From NCBI RefSeq assembly GCF_008727775.1, contig NZ_CP044232.1, positions 1,674,001 to 1,738,000 on the forward strand: a stretch of DNA of 64,000 nucleotides, read 5' to 3'. This stretch comes from Microbacterium lushaniae. Its GTDB lineage: Bacteria; Actinomycetota; Actinomycetes; Actinomycetales; Microbacteriaceae. The notes below the pieces were generated by a model. It searched no databases and was not told the origin of the DNA. It was given only the letters and a program-made list of their open reading frames with translations. Shown piece after piece: positions 32,669-40,755 of the stretch (positions within the stretch are counted from its first letter, which is position 1; each line of letters begins with the position of its first letter). The translations under genes and the position numbers were made by a program.

Positions 32669-33700
32669 ATGCTCGGCGTGTATCTGCCCGGTGACAGCAC
32701 CGTCGACCTTCGCCAGATCGAGGACCCGGCTCCGGGACCCGGGCAGGTCGTCATCGCCGTGCGCGCGTCCACCATCTGCGGATCCGACATCCGCGCCATC
32801 TACCGCGAACACATCCAGGGCGATCCTGCGGAGTCGTATCAGAACGTCGTCGCGGGACATGAACCTGCCGGGCAGGTCGTCGCCGTGGGCGAGGGGGTGT
32901 CCCGGCTTCAGGCCGGAGATCGCGTGGCGGTCTACCACATCAGCGGATGCGGCCAGTGCGACGACTGCATCAGCGGTTACCAGATCAGCTGCACCTCCCC
33001 TCAGCGCGCGGCGTACGGCTGGCAGCGCAACGGTGGCCACGCAGAGCTCATGCTCGCCGACGAGCGGGACTGCATCGTCCTGCCCGACGACGTCACGTAC
33101 CAGGACGGCGCCTGCGTCGCGTGCGGCTTCGGCACCGCGTACGAAGGCCTGCTCCGCGCCGGGGTCAGCGGGCGCGACTCGCTGGCCGTCGTCGGTCTCG
33201 GACCGGTGGGGCTCGCCGCGGGGCTGCTCGGTGGCAAGCTGGGCGCAACGCCCCGCATCGGCTTCGACCCCAGCGCCGAACGCCGCGAGTTCGCCCTGCG
33301 CATCGGCGCCGTGGATGAGGCCGTCGACCCGACCGATCCGGCATCGCGGGTGGCGGCGGAGTGGCATGTGGCCGTGGACTGCTCCGGAAGCACCGCCGGG
33401 CGGGCGACGGCGCTCGCGACGCTGCGAACCCGCGGCCGGCTCGTCCTCATCGGCGAGGGCCATGGCTTCCAGGTCGAAGAGGCGAGCCCGCAGCTCATCC
33501 ACCGCCAGCTCACGGTGCACGGCTCGTGGGTGACGAACCTGGCGCACATGCGCGAGCTGGTCGAGCGCCTACCGGTGTGGGGTCTTCACCCCGAGGTCGT
33601 CGTCTCCCACGCCTTCGCGCTCCAGGACGCGGACCAGGCGTACCGGATCGCCGACGCCGGGCAGTCCGGCAAGGTGGCGATCGTCCCGAACCCGGCATGA
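32669..33700 (+). CDS. zinc-dependent alcohol/polyol dehydrogenase
   Basis: A 343-residue medium-chain dehydrogenase. The catalytic zinc motif is TICGSDIRAIYREH with GHEPAGQVVAVG. The structural zinc Cys cluster is GCGQCDDCISGYQISC. The Rossmann motif is VVGLGPVGLAAGLL. The sequence differs clearly from the dehydrogenase at 26369, so the locus has two steps or two substrates. Start ATG at 32669 behind AAGGAAGGAG. First gene of the plus-strand operon, overlapping the kinase gene by 4 bp. Confidence 0.88.
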   Translation: MLGVYLPGDSTVDLRQIEDPAPGPGQVVIAVRASTICGSDIRAIYREHIQGDPAESYQNVVAGHEPAGQVVAVGEGVSRLQAGDRVAVYHISGCGQCDDCISGYQISCTSPQRAAYGWQRNGGHAELMLADERDCIVLPDDVTYQDGACVACGFGTAYEGLLRAGVSGRDSLAVVGLGPVGLAAGLLGGKLGATPRIGFDPSAERREFALRIGAVDEAVDPTDPASRVAAEWHVAVDCSGSTAGRATALATLRTRGRLVLIGEGHGFQVEEASPQLIHRQLTVHGSWVTNLAHMRELVERLPVWGLHPEVVVSHAFALQDADQAYRIADAGQSGKVAIVPNPA

Positions 33701-34635
33701 TCGTCACCGTCACGCCCAACCCGGCTCTCGACCTCACCTACCCGATCGACGCGCTCCACCCCGGCGAAACCCACCGCGTGACGGAGGGCTCTGCGCGCGC
33801 CGGCGGCAAGGGGGTCAACGTCGCACGGGTCCTGCACGGGCAGGGAATCCCGGTGCACGCGATCCTCACCGCCGGTGGCGCCACCGGAGCGCAGGTCGTC
33901 GCCGACCTGGAGTATTCCGGTGTACCGCACGAGGCGGTCGCCGTCGGCTCCCCCACGCGGCGCACGATCGCCGTCGTCGAGCGCACCGACGGGACCACCA
34001 CGCTGCTGAGCGAGTCGGGCGCCGTGCTCTCCGACGACGAACGCGCCCGGCTGCGCTCGACGGTGGAGAACTCCCTCCCGGTCGCGTCGTGCCTCGTGAT
34101 CTCCGGCAGCCTGCCCGCCGGGTTCCCGCCGGAGGAGGTCGCGGCGCTCGTGGCGACGTCGCGCAGCCGGGACATTCCGGTGATCGTCGACACCTCTGGC
34201 CCGGCGCTGCTCGCCGCGGCAGCCGCGGGCGCCGATCTGCTGAAGCCGAATGCGTTCGAACTGGCCGAAGCGACCGGTGAAGACGATCTCGCCGCAGGAA
34301 CCCGGACCCTCCTCGATCTCGGTGCGGGCACGGTGCTCGTCTCCCTCGGCGAGGACGGCATGCTCGCAGCTCGCCCCGGTTCGGCCTGGACCCGCGCGGT
34401 GCTCCCCCGCATCCTTCGCGGCAACCCGACCGGTGCCGGCGACGCCGGTGTGGCCGCCGCGGCGATGCTGCTGGCGGGGGGAAGCCCCAGCTCGGCGGAA
34501 CTGCTCCGCGCGGCCACGTCCTGGTCGGCGGCCGCCGTTCTCATGCCGCTCGCCGGCGAGATCTCCCCGACCCACCGCGAACTCGCCGCCGAGGTCGCCC
34601 TCCACTCATACCCCGACTCCCAGGAGCGTCCGTGA
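33697..34635 (+). CDS. PfkB-type sugar-phosphate kinase (FruK/LacC-like)
   Basis: A 312-residue ribokinase-family enzyme of the 1-phosphofructokinase/tagatose-6-phosphate kinase group. It opens MIVTVTPNPALDLTYPID, then GGKGVNVARVLHGQGIPV. The anion-hole and catalytic motif GNPTGAGDAGVAAA is at about 241-254 with the catalytic Asp, preceded by VLVSLGEDGMLAA. The product would be a ketohexose or ketopentose bisphosphate, the substrate of the next gene's aldolase. The start overlaps the dehydrogenase stop (ATGA). The exact sugar cannot be fixed. Confidence 0.88.
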   Translation: MIVTVTPNPALDLTYPIDALHPGETHRVTEGSARAGGKGVNVARVLHGQGIPVHAILTAGGATGAQVVADLEYSGVPHEAVAVGSPTRRTIAVVERTDGTTTLLSESGAVLSDDERARLRSTVENSLPVASCLVISGSLPAGFPPEEVAALVATSRSRDIPVIVDTSGPALLAAAAAGADLLKPNAFELAEATGEDDLAAGTRTLLDLGAGTVLVSLGEDGMLAARPGSAWTRAVLPRILRGNPTGAGDAGVAAAAMLLAGGSPSSAELLRAATSWSAAAVLMPLAGEISPTHRELAAEVALHSYPDSQERP

Positions 34636-35507
34636 CCCTCGTCCCCACCCGCGCCCTGATGTCCTCGGCCCGCACTGCCGGGCGCGGGCTGGGCGCGTTC
34701 AACGTGATCCATCTCGAGACGGCCACCGCGCTCGTGCGCGCAGCCGAGCAGGCCGGGCAGCCGGTCATCCTGCAGGTCTCGCAGAACTGCGTCGCCTACC
34801 ACGGCGACCTCGACCCGATCGCGCGAGCGATGCTGTCGGTCGCCGAGCGCTCCAGTGCCGCCGTCGCGGTGCACCTGGATCATGCCGAGGACGTCGAGCT
34901 CGTCCACCGCGCGGTGGACCTCGGGTTCGGTTCGGTCATGTACGACGGCTCCGCGCTCGATTTCGCCGACAACGTCACCCAGACGCGGCAGGCGACTGCA
35001 TACGCACACGCGAGTGGCTGCTTCGTCGAAGCGGAGCTCGGCCGCATCGGTGGCAAAGACGGCGCCCATGCGCCCGGCGTGCGCACCGACCCGGTGGAAG
35101 CGAGGGAGTTCGTGGCGGAAACGGGAGTGGATGCCCTCGCCGTCGCCGTCGGGTCGTCACACGCGATGCGGGAGCGCACCGCCGAACTCGACCACGACCT
35201 CATCGAGCGGCTGCACTCGGCGTTGTCCGTCCCGCTGGTCCTGCACGGATCGTCGGGGGTCGCGGATGAACAGATCGTCCGCGCCATCCGTGCCGGCATG
35301 ACCAAGATCAACGTCTCGACGCAACTGAACACGCATTTCACGGCCGCCGTCCGCGAGGCGCTGCATGCACGACCCGACGTCGTCGACTCGCGCACCTATA
35401 TCGCTCGGGGCGCAGACGCCGTCACCGTCGAGGCCGAGCGGATGCTGCGTCTGTTCGCGTTCGCGCCCGACATCACGCGCCATCCGCAGGAGGACACGGC
35501 ATGCTGA
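34632..35507 (+). CDS. class II fructose/tagatose-bisphosphate aldolase family
   Basis: A 291-residue zinc-dependent aldolase from the GTG at 34632, similar to GatY/KbaY/IolJ enzymes. Zinc ligands and phosphate-site motifs are visible: VAVHLDHAEDVELVH at about 78-92, FVEAELGRIGGKDGAHAPGV, AVAVGSSH, LVLHGSSGVADEQI and KINVSTQLN. It would split the bisphosphate made by the kinase into dihydroxyacetone phosphate and an aldehyde. Overlaps the kinase by 4 bp and the MgtC gene by 7 bp. Confidence 0.9.
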   Translation: MTLVPTRALMSSARTAGRGLGAFNVIHLETATALVRAAEQAGQPVILQVSQNCVAYHGDLDPIARAMLSVAERSSAAVAVHLDHAEDVELVHRAVDLGFGSVMYDGSALDFADNVTQTRQATAYAHASGCFVEAELGRIGGKDGAHAPGVRTDPVEAREFVAETGVDALAVAVGSSHAMRERTAELDHDLIERLHSALSVPLVLHGSSGVADEQIVRAIRAGMTKINVSTQLNTHFTAAVREALHARPDVVDSRTYIARGADAVTVEAERMLRLFAFAPDITRHPQEDTAC

Positions 35508-36199
35508 TCGAGCTCTACAACGAATCGACCCTCACCGAGCTGGCGCTTCTGGGACTGGCGTTCCTGCTCTCCGCCGTCATCGGAGTCGAGCGGCAGCGCA
35601 AGCTCAAGAGTGCCGGTCTGCGCACCCACACCCTCGTCGGTCTCGGCTCGGCGGTGTTCACGCTGGTGTCGGCCTACGGCTTCAGCAACGTCGTCGGCGT
35701 GGATGTCGTCCTGGACCCCTCGCGGATCGCGGCGCAGATCGTCTCGGGCATCGGCTTCCTCGGGGCCGGGGTGATCTTCGTGCAGAAGGGCACCGTCAAC
35801 GGCCTCACCACCGCGGCCAGCATCTGGATGACCGCGGCGATCGGCATGACGTGCGGAGCGGGGATGCCCCTCATCGCCGTGGCCGCGACCGTCCTGCACC
35901 TGCTGACGGTGGGGCCGCTGAGCTATGTCGGCCGGCGCATCCGGCCCGAGCTGCCCGAACCCGTCCTGACCATCAGGTACCGCCGTGGGTACAGCGTGCT
36001 CCGGCAGGTCCTGGAGACCTCCGCGCAGTCCGGCTACCACTCGGCGCTGGAGGAGGCCTCGCACGAGGAGGACTCGAATCTGCGCGAACTGGTGATGCGC
36101 TTCACCGGCGACCTCGACAAGCTGCCCTCGCTCGCCGGACAGCTCTCGGAACTCGACGGCGTCGTCTCGGTGGCCCTGGCGGACCGCCTCATCGACTGA
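35501..36199 (+). CDS. MgtC/SapB family membrane protein
   Basis: A 232-residue protein with four to five N-terminal helices (LALLGLAFLLSAVIGVERQR, THTLVGLGSAVFTLVSAYGF, GIGFLGAGVIFVQKGTVNGL, TTAASIWMTAAIGM) carrying the family's Glu-Arg and GAG motifs. A soluble C-terminal domain of about 90 residues follows. MgtC proteins are linked to magnesium limitation and phosphate/ATP balance. This one is unusual in being translated with an aldolase gene (7-bp overlap) at the end of a sugar operon. Confidence 0.85.
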   Translation: MLIELYNESTLTELALLGLAFLLSAVIGVERQRKLKSAGLRTHTLVGLGSAVFTLVSAYGFSNVVGVDVVLDPSRIAAQIVSGIGFLGAGVIFVQKGTVNGLTTAASIWMTAAIGMTCGAGMPLIAVAATVLHLLTVGPLSYVGRRIRPELPEPVLTIRYRRGYSVLRQVLETSAQSGYHSALEEASHEEDSNLRELVMRFTGDLDKLPSLAGQLSELDGVVSVALADRLID

Positions 36200-36219
36200 C
36201 CGATCGAGGGTCTGACGCC

Positions 36220-36260
36220 GAAGAGCGACCGCACGGCTGAGGGCCGCGCGGTCGCTCTTC
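36220..36260. terminator. bidirectional hairpin terminator
   Basis: Perfect 13-bp arms GAAGAGCGACCGC (36220-36232) and GCGGTCGCTCTTC (36248-36260) with a 15-nt loop, between the ends of the convergent MgtC and DUF6458 genes. The loop side adds a partial GGC/GCC pairing. No long U tract, as usual in this kind of genome. Confidence 0.75.
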
Positions 36261-36264
36261 TCGA

Positions 36265-36525
36265 TCAGATGACGTCGTCGCCGGTGGAACGCGTGGACTG
36301 GCGCGTGACGCGCTCCCCCGCGGTCGGGTCCACCGCTGTCCGGGTGACCGTGTCGGTCGAACGGCGGCGCATCATGAGGACCAGGCCGATGATGAAGACG
36401 ACGGCGCCGGCACCCATGAGGATGTATCCGATGAGGTCGAGGTTGACCCATTCGAGCTGCACGTTCACAGCGAACGCCAGAATGGCTCCGATGACGAACA
36501 GGGCGATTCCCGCTCCGATGCTCAT
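36265..36525 (-). CDS. DUF6458 membrane protein
   Basis: An 86-residue membrane protein from the ATG at 36525 behind GGAAAGGGAG. Two helices (MSIGAGIALFVIGAILAFAV, then NLDLIGYILMGAGAVVFIIG) are joined by VQLEWVNLDL, the family's opening pattern. A basic, Thr-rich tail follows. DUF6458 is widespread in Actinobacteria with no known role. The longer upstream frame lacks membrane character. Confidence 0.85.
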   Translation of the reverse strand: MSIGAGIALFVIGAILAFAVNVQLEWVNLDLIGYILMGAGAVVFIIGLVLMMRRRSTDTVTRTAVDPTAGERVTRQSTRSTGDDVI

Positions 36526-36685
36526 GGTCTCCCTTTCCGGCGCGCAGACGCGCGCCCCCGCGGCGCGGTGCCGCGTCCCCATGATGGCGGCCCGGGTGGC
36601 CACACCCCGAGGGCTTGACAACCGATCGGACCACCGGATGCGGCCGGCACGCGGCGATGTCGGTGGGCGCGCTTAGCGTTGCAGC

Positions 36686-37252
36686 ATGGTCACGACTGTC
36701 TTCAACACCGCGGTCACCGTCAACGGGTTCCTCGCCGACGAGCACGACTCCCTCGACTGGCTCTTCGCCGTGCCGGGCGCCGACGAGGCGGAGAACGAGA
36801 TGGGCGATTTCCTGGCTACCGTGGGCGCCTTCGTCATGGGCGCGGCGACGTACGAATGGGTGCTCCGCCACGACGAGGAGCAGCGTCCGGGGATGTGGGC
36901 CGAGAGCTACGGCACGCTCGCCTGCTTCGTCATGACACACCGCAGCCTCGCGGTGCCGCCGGGTGGGAACGTGCGCTTCGTGCAGGGTGAAGTGGCCTCC
37001 TTCTGGCCCGATCTCGTCGAGGCTGCCGGCGACGGGGTGCTGTGGCTGGTCGGCGGAGGCGATCTCGTGGGTCAATTCGACGACGCCGGCCACCTCGACG
37101 AGATCCGCCTTTCGGTGGCTCCGGCATTCCTGCCGGCGGGAAAGCCCCTCCTCCCCCGTCGCATCGGGCCCGAGCGGCTGCAGCTGCAGTCCGTGCGGGC
37201 GGCGGGTCAGTTCGTCGAGGTCGCGTACCGCGTCCTGCCCGCGGCCCCGTAG
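36686..37252 (+). CDS. dihydrofolate reductase-like (RibD C-terminal) protein
   Basis: A 188-residue DHFR-like protein, the second in the window. It opens VFNTAVTVNGFLADEHDSLD and has AFVMGAATYEWVL near 52, GVLWLVGGGDLVGQFDDAG for the nucleotide-binding part and SVAPAFLPAGKPLLPRR near the end. Enzymes of this group use NADPH, with unknown substrates. It is monocistronic and convergent with the GDSL hydrolase. A large palindrome separates their ends. Confidence 0.85.
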   Translation: MVTTVFNTAVTVNGFLADEHDSLDWLFAVPGADEAENEMGDFLATVGAFVMGAATYEWVLRHDEEQRPGMWAESYGTLACFVMTHRSLAVPPGGNVRFVQGEVASFWPDLVEAAGDGVLWLVGGGDLVGQFDDAGHLDEIRLSVAPAFLPAGKPLLPRRIGPERLQLQSVRAAGQFVEVAYRVLPAAP

Positions 37253-37302
37253 CCGCGTCGCGGGTCGCTCGTCGCATCGCGTCGCGTCGCGCCCCGTCGC
37301 GT

Positions 37303-37380
37303 CGCGCAGAATTCAGGAGACACGCCGTGGGCGGGGGCTCAGACGCCGCTCGGAAGCCCGATTCTCCTGAATTCTGCGCG
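37303..37380. repeat. large palindrome, second family
   Basis: Perfect 18-bp arms CGCGCAGAATTCAGGAGA (37303-37320) and the complement at 37363-37380 enclose 42 nt. It lies between convergent genes. The layout (long perfect arms, GC-rich interior of about 40-50 nt) equals that of the CCGAACTCCTCA elements, but the arm sequence differs. The 40 nt before it are short GTCGC tandem repeats. It could act as a bidirectional terminator or be a REP-type element. Confidence 0.8.
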
Positions 37381-37386
37381 GGTCGG

Positions 37387-38151
37387 CTAGGCGGAGGCGG
37401 GGGTCACGGTGACCCAGGTGGGGAACTTCGCCGTGCGGCCGTCGCCGGATGACGTGCCGGTGAGGCGCCGGCGCACCCAGGGACCCACGTGGGCGCGGTA
37501 GTACGCGGCGCCGGCCAGCCGCTCGGCGGCAGAGGCGTCGGGCAGCGAGTCCCACTCGTCGGGGACGGTCAGATCCAGCGCGCGCAGGACACGCGCGGCG
37601 ACACGATGGTGTCCGCGGGTGTTCATGTGGAGCCGGTCTGCCGACCAGTAGCCGGGCGTGGACAGCTCGCGGTCGGGCCAGTTCAGCGCCTGGATGACGT
37701 CGGGACGGTCGGCGACGCGTCCGGTGACGGCGGCTGACAGCAGATCGCCGCGGCGCTGTACCAGGCGCCCGAACGGCAACTGCGCCGACGGATTCGCGCC
37801 GGAGAGCAGGATGACCCGCACCCCCTCCTCGTCGCAGCGGCGGAGGACGTGGGTGAAGGCGTCGGCGATGTGCGGGATGTCGGCGCGCGGGCGGAGCATG
37901 TCGTTGCCGCCGCCGTTGAAGGAGAGGTGAGTCGGATGCAGCGCCAACGCCGGCTCGAGCTGTTCCCGCACGATCGGCCACACGAGCTTGCCGCGGATGG
38001 CGAAGTTGGCGTATTCGATCGGCTCGCCCAGCGCCTGCGCCCAGCCCTGCGCGGCCAGGTCGGCCCATCCGCGCACCGTGCCGTCCGGCAGCTCGTCTCC
38101 CACTCCTTCCGTGAAGGAGTCGCCGATGGAAGCCAGACGTACGGAAGTCAC
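37387..38151 (-). CDS. SGNH/GDSL-type hydrolase
   Basis: A 254-residue esterase/lipase-like enzyme from the GTG at 38151. The four SGNH blocks are visible: the nucleophile Ser in IGDSFTEGVGDELPDG (block I), Gly in the FAIRG region (block II), Asn in SFNGGGNDML (block III) and Asp-His in DRLHMNTRGHHRV (block V). No signal peptide, so cytoplasmic. The C-terminal 40 residues are basic and may form an extra helix. Substrate unknown. Confidence 0.9.
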   Translation of the reverse strand: MTSVRLASIGDSFTEGVGDELPDGTVRGWADLAAQGWAQALGEPIEYANFAIRGKLVWPIVREQLEPALALHPTHLSFNGGGNDMLRPRADIPHIADAFTHVLRRCDEEGVRVILLSGANPSAQLPFGRLVQRRGDLLSAAVTGRVADRPDVIQALNWPDRELSTPGYWSADRLHMNTRGHHRVAARVLRALDLTVPDEWDSLPDASAAERLAGAAYYRAHVGPWVRRRLTGTSSGDGRTAKFPTWVTVTPASA

Positions 38152-38178
38152 CTCGCTACCCTACGACCGGGGGCAGGA

Positions 38179-39528
38179 TCAACGATCGTCGAGTGCGCGG
38201 CCGCGGCGGTCGGCGAGGCCCCATGTCGCGAAGACGGCGACGGCGAAGAACGCCGCGAAGACCACGAACAGCACGGGTGCACCACCGGCAGCGAGCAGCG
38301 GCGGCACGGCCAGGGGTGCGATGATCGAAGCGATCCGGCCCACCGCGGCCGCCCACCCGCTGCCGGTCGCCCGCAGCGACGTGGGATAGGTCTCCGGCGT
38401 TACGGCGTACAGCGCACCCCACGCGCCGAGGTTGAAGAACGACAGGGCCATCCCGGTCGCGATCACCATCGCCTCGCTCGTGGCCGTACCGAACAGGATG
38501 GCCGCGACCGCCGAACCGGCCAAGAACGTCGCGAGCGTGATGCGCCGGCCCCACACCTCGATGAGCCACGCCGACACGGCATACCCGGGCAGCTGGGCGA
38601 GGGTGATGATGAGGGTGAAGCCGAAGGAGCGCACCAGGTCGTAGCCGGCGGCGACGAGGATGGTGGGGATCCAGATGAACGCGCCGTAGTACGAGAAGTT
38701 GACGCAGAACCACACCGTCCACAGGCTCAGCGTGCGGACACGGAACTCCGGCGACCACAGGGTCCTCAGTCGCTCGCCGGTCCCGCGCGCCGCGGCGGGG
38801 GCCACGGCCGGCGGCTGCGTGTCGCGCGCCGCCGGTGCGGCGGCGGTGCCCTCGAACTCCGCGACGATGCGATCGGCCTCGGCGTGGCGCCCGCGGCGCG
38901 CGAGCCAGCGGGGCGATTCCGGCAGCCCCCACCGCACGACCAGGGCGTACACCGCCGGCACCGCACCGAGGGCGAACGCCCACCGCCATCCGTCGGCGGA
39001 TGCGGGGACGACGAAGTACCCGATCAGCGCGGCGGCGGTCCACCCGATTGCCCAGAACGCCTCCAGGATCACGATGAGGCGTCCTCGGATGCGCGCGGGC
39101 GCGAACTCGCTCACGTACGTGGAGGCGACGGGGAGCTCGGCGCCCAGCCCGAGGCCCACCAGGAATCGCAGGACGATGAGGACGGCCAGCCCACCCGCGA
39201 GGGCACTGGCTCCCGTGGCCACGCCGTAGACGAGGAGGGTCAGCGCGAACACCTGGCGCCGCCCGAAGCGGTCGGCCAGCAGGCCGCCGAGGCTCGCCCC
39301 CACGGCCATGCCCGCGAAGCCGGCCGAGGCGATCCACGCCGTCTCCCCCGGCTGGAGGGCCCACTGCTGCGCCAGAACGGCCAGGACGAACGAGATCAGT
39401 CCCACGTCCATGGCATCCAGTGCCCAGCCGATGCCCGAGCCGGCGAGCACGCGCACGTGCCCGCGCCCGAACGGCAACCGGTCGAGGCGCTCGGAGATCG
39501 TGACGGATGACGTCGACGCTTCGGTCAT
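38179..39528 (-). CDS. MFS transporter (sugar/aromatic-acid porter type)
   Basis: A 449-residue major facilitator with 12 helices. Motifs of the sugar-porter/AAHS groups are present: ALDAMDVGLISFVL in helix 1, GGLLADRFGRRQVFALTLL after helix 2, GLGLGAELPVASTYVSEFAP in helix 4-5 and PESPRWLARRGRHAEADRIV in the central loop. The substrate is probably a carboxylate or sugar. It overlaps the flavin-dependent oxidoreductase gene by 4 bp, so import and oxidation of one compound may be linked. Confidence 0.88.
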   Translation of the reverse strand: MTEASTSSVTISERLDRLPFGRGHVRVLAGSGIGWALDAMDVGLISFVLAVLAQQWALQPGETAWIASAGFAGMAVGASLGGLLADRFGRRQVFALTLLVYGVATGASALAGGLAVLIVLRFLVGLGLGAELPVASTYVSEFAPARIRGRLIVILEAFWAIGWTAAALIGYFVVPASADGWRWAFALGAVPAVYALVVRWGLPESPRWLARRGRHAEADRIVAEFEGTAAAPAARDTQPPAVAPAAARGTGERLRTLWSPEFRVRTLSLWTVWFCVNFSYYGAFIWIPTILVAAGYDLVRSFGFTLIITLAQLPGYAVSAWLIEVWGRRITLATFLAGSAVAAILFGTATSEAMVIATGMALSFFNLGAWGALYAVTPETYPTSLRATGSGWAAAVGRIASIIAPLAVPPLLAAGGAPVLFVVFAAFFAVAVFATWGLADRRGRALDDR

Positions 39529-40562
39529 GACGAGAGCATGTCACGCACGAGCGGCAGCACGCGGGTGCCGTACAGCTCGATGCTGCGCAGCGCCTGATCC
39601 TGCGGAAGGCCGCCCGTGCCGATCTTCATGTCGAACCGGTCCGCACCCAGCGTCCGGACGGTGTCGGCGATCTTGCGCGCGACCGTCTCCGGCGAGCCGA
39701 CGTACATCGAGCCCTCCGGCCCCACGTCGTGCTGGAATCGGAGCCGGTTGTACGCGGGCCACCCGCGCTCACGGCCGATGACGGTGTAGTTGCGTTCGAC
39801 GCCGGGGTAGGCCTGTTCCCACGCCTGCGCATCCGTCTCGGCGACGTGGCCTGGAGAGTGGACGCCGACGGCTCGGCGGTCATGTCCGAACGACTCCAGC
39901 GACCGGTGGTACAGATCCACGAGCGGGCGGAACCGGTGCGCGGGGCCGCCGATGATCGCGAGCATGAGGCCGAACCCGTGCCGAGCTGCCCGCACCGCCG
40001 ATTCGGGGCTGCCGCCCACACCCACCCACGCCGTGAGGCCGGACTCCGTCTTCGGGTAGACGTCGGCGTTCTCCAGCGCCGGGCGCGTGGAGCCCGACCA
40101 CGTCACGGGCCGCTCATCCAGCAGCCGCCGGAACAGGTCGAGCTTCTCTTCGAAGAGCACCTCGTAGTCGGCGAGGTCATACCCGAACAGCGGGAAGGAC
40201 TCGATGAAGGAACCCCGTCCGAGGATGACCTCGGCGCGGCCCTCCGAGACGGCGTCGAGGGTCGCGAACCGCTCGTAGACCCGCACAGGGTCGTCGGAGG
40301 AGAGCACGGTGACGGCCGTGCCGAGATGGATGCGGGAGGTGCGGGCCGCCGCGGCGGCCAGCACGATCTCGGGGCTGGACACCGCGAACTCGGGCCGGTG
40401 ATGCTCGCCCACGCCGAAGAACGCCAGACCCACCTCATCGGCGCGGACGGCCTGGTCGACCACCTGCCGGATCGTCGCTGCGTCGCTCGCCCGGGCGCCA
40501 CCGGGCCCCATCGCGACATCCCCGAACGTGTCGATACCCAGCTCCACCGCGCGCGCCGCCAT
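39525..40562 (-). CDS. LLM-class flavin-dependent oxidoreductase
   Basis: A 345-residue luciferase-like monooxygenase using reduced FMN (or F420). It begins at the ATG at 40562 behind GGGAGAAG, opening ARAVELGIDTFGDVAMGPGG. Typical phrases: GLAFFGVGEHHRPEFAVSSP, AARTSRIHLGTAVTVLSSDD, DAVSEGRAEVILGRGSFIES and MYVGSPETVARKIADTVRTL. Reaction unknown. It precedes the MFS gene in one operon. Confidence 0.9.
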   Translation of the reverse strand: MAARAVELGIDTFGDVAMGPGGARASDAATIRQVVDQAVRADEVGLAFFGVGEHHRPEFAVSSPEIVLAAAAARTSRIHLGTAVTVLSSDDPVRVYERFATLDAVSEGRAEVILGRGSFIESFPLFGYDLADYEVLFEEKLDLFRRLLDERPVTWSGSTRPALENADVYPKTESGLTAWVGVGGSPESAVRAARHGFGLMLAIIGGPAHRFRPLVDLYHRSLESFGHDRRAVGVHSPGHVAETDAQAWEQAYPGVERNYTVIGRERGWPAYNRLRFQHDVGPEGSMYVGSPETVARKIADTVRTLGADRFDMKIGTGGLPQDQALRSIELYGTRVLPLVRDMLSS

Positions 40563-40665
40563 CCGCTTCTCCCGACTGTTCCCGTGCGTGAACTGTGCCG
40601 CATCCGCGGGCATTCCCGCCGTTCTCAGCGCACGCTAAATTCTTCGCCACTACTGTGGATCCATC

Positions 40666-40755
40666 ATGGATGACCCTCCCTCTCATAGTCCGACGCCCTC
40701 TGACCACCCATCCGCCGCTGCGGAACGTTCTCGGGTCAGGGGGTGTAACGAATGA
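40666..40755 (+). CDS. putative leader peptide before CNNM genes
   Basis: A 29-codon frame (ATG 40666) ends in a TGA that overlaps the ATG of the CNNM/CorC gene. It begins MDDPPSHSPTPSDHP and so is rich in Asp and Pro codons. Leader peptides of this composition control magnesium-transport genes in enteric bacteria through ribosome stalling or destabilisation. The following gene is a CNNM-type protein linked to magnesium. A TAAATT at 40636-40641 could be the -10 box. No ribosome site is seen, so translation is uncertain. Confidence 0.3.
   Translation: MDDPPSHSPTPSDHPSAAAERSRVRGCNE

Noticed and set aside
35396..37093. Long minus-strand frame across the MgtC, DUF6458 and reductase genes
   Set aside because: Crosses several well-supported genes on the other strand and contains no recognisable domain.
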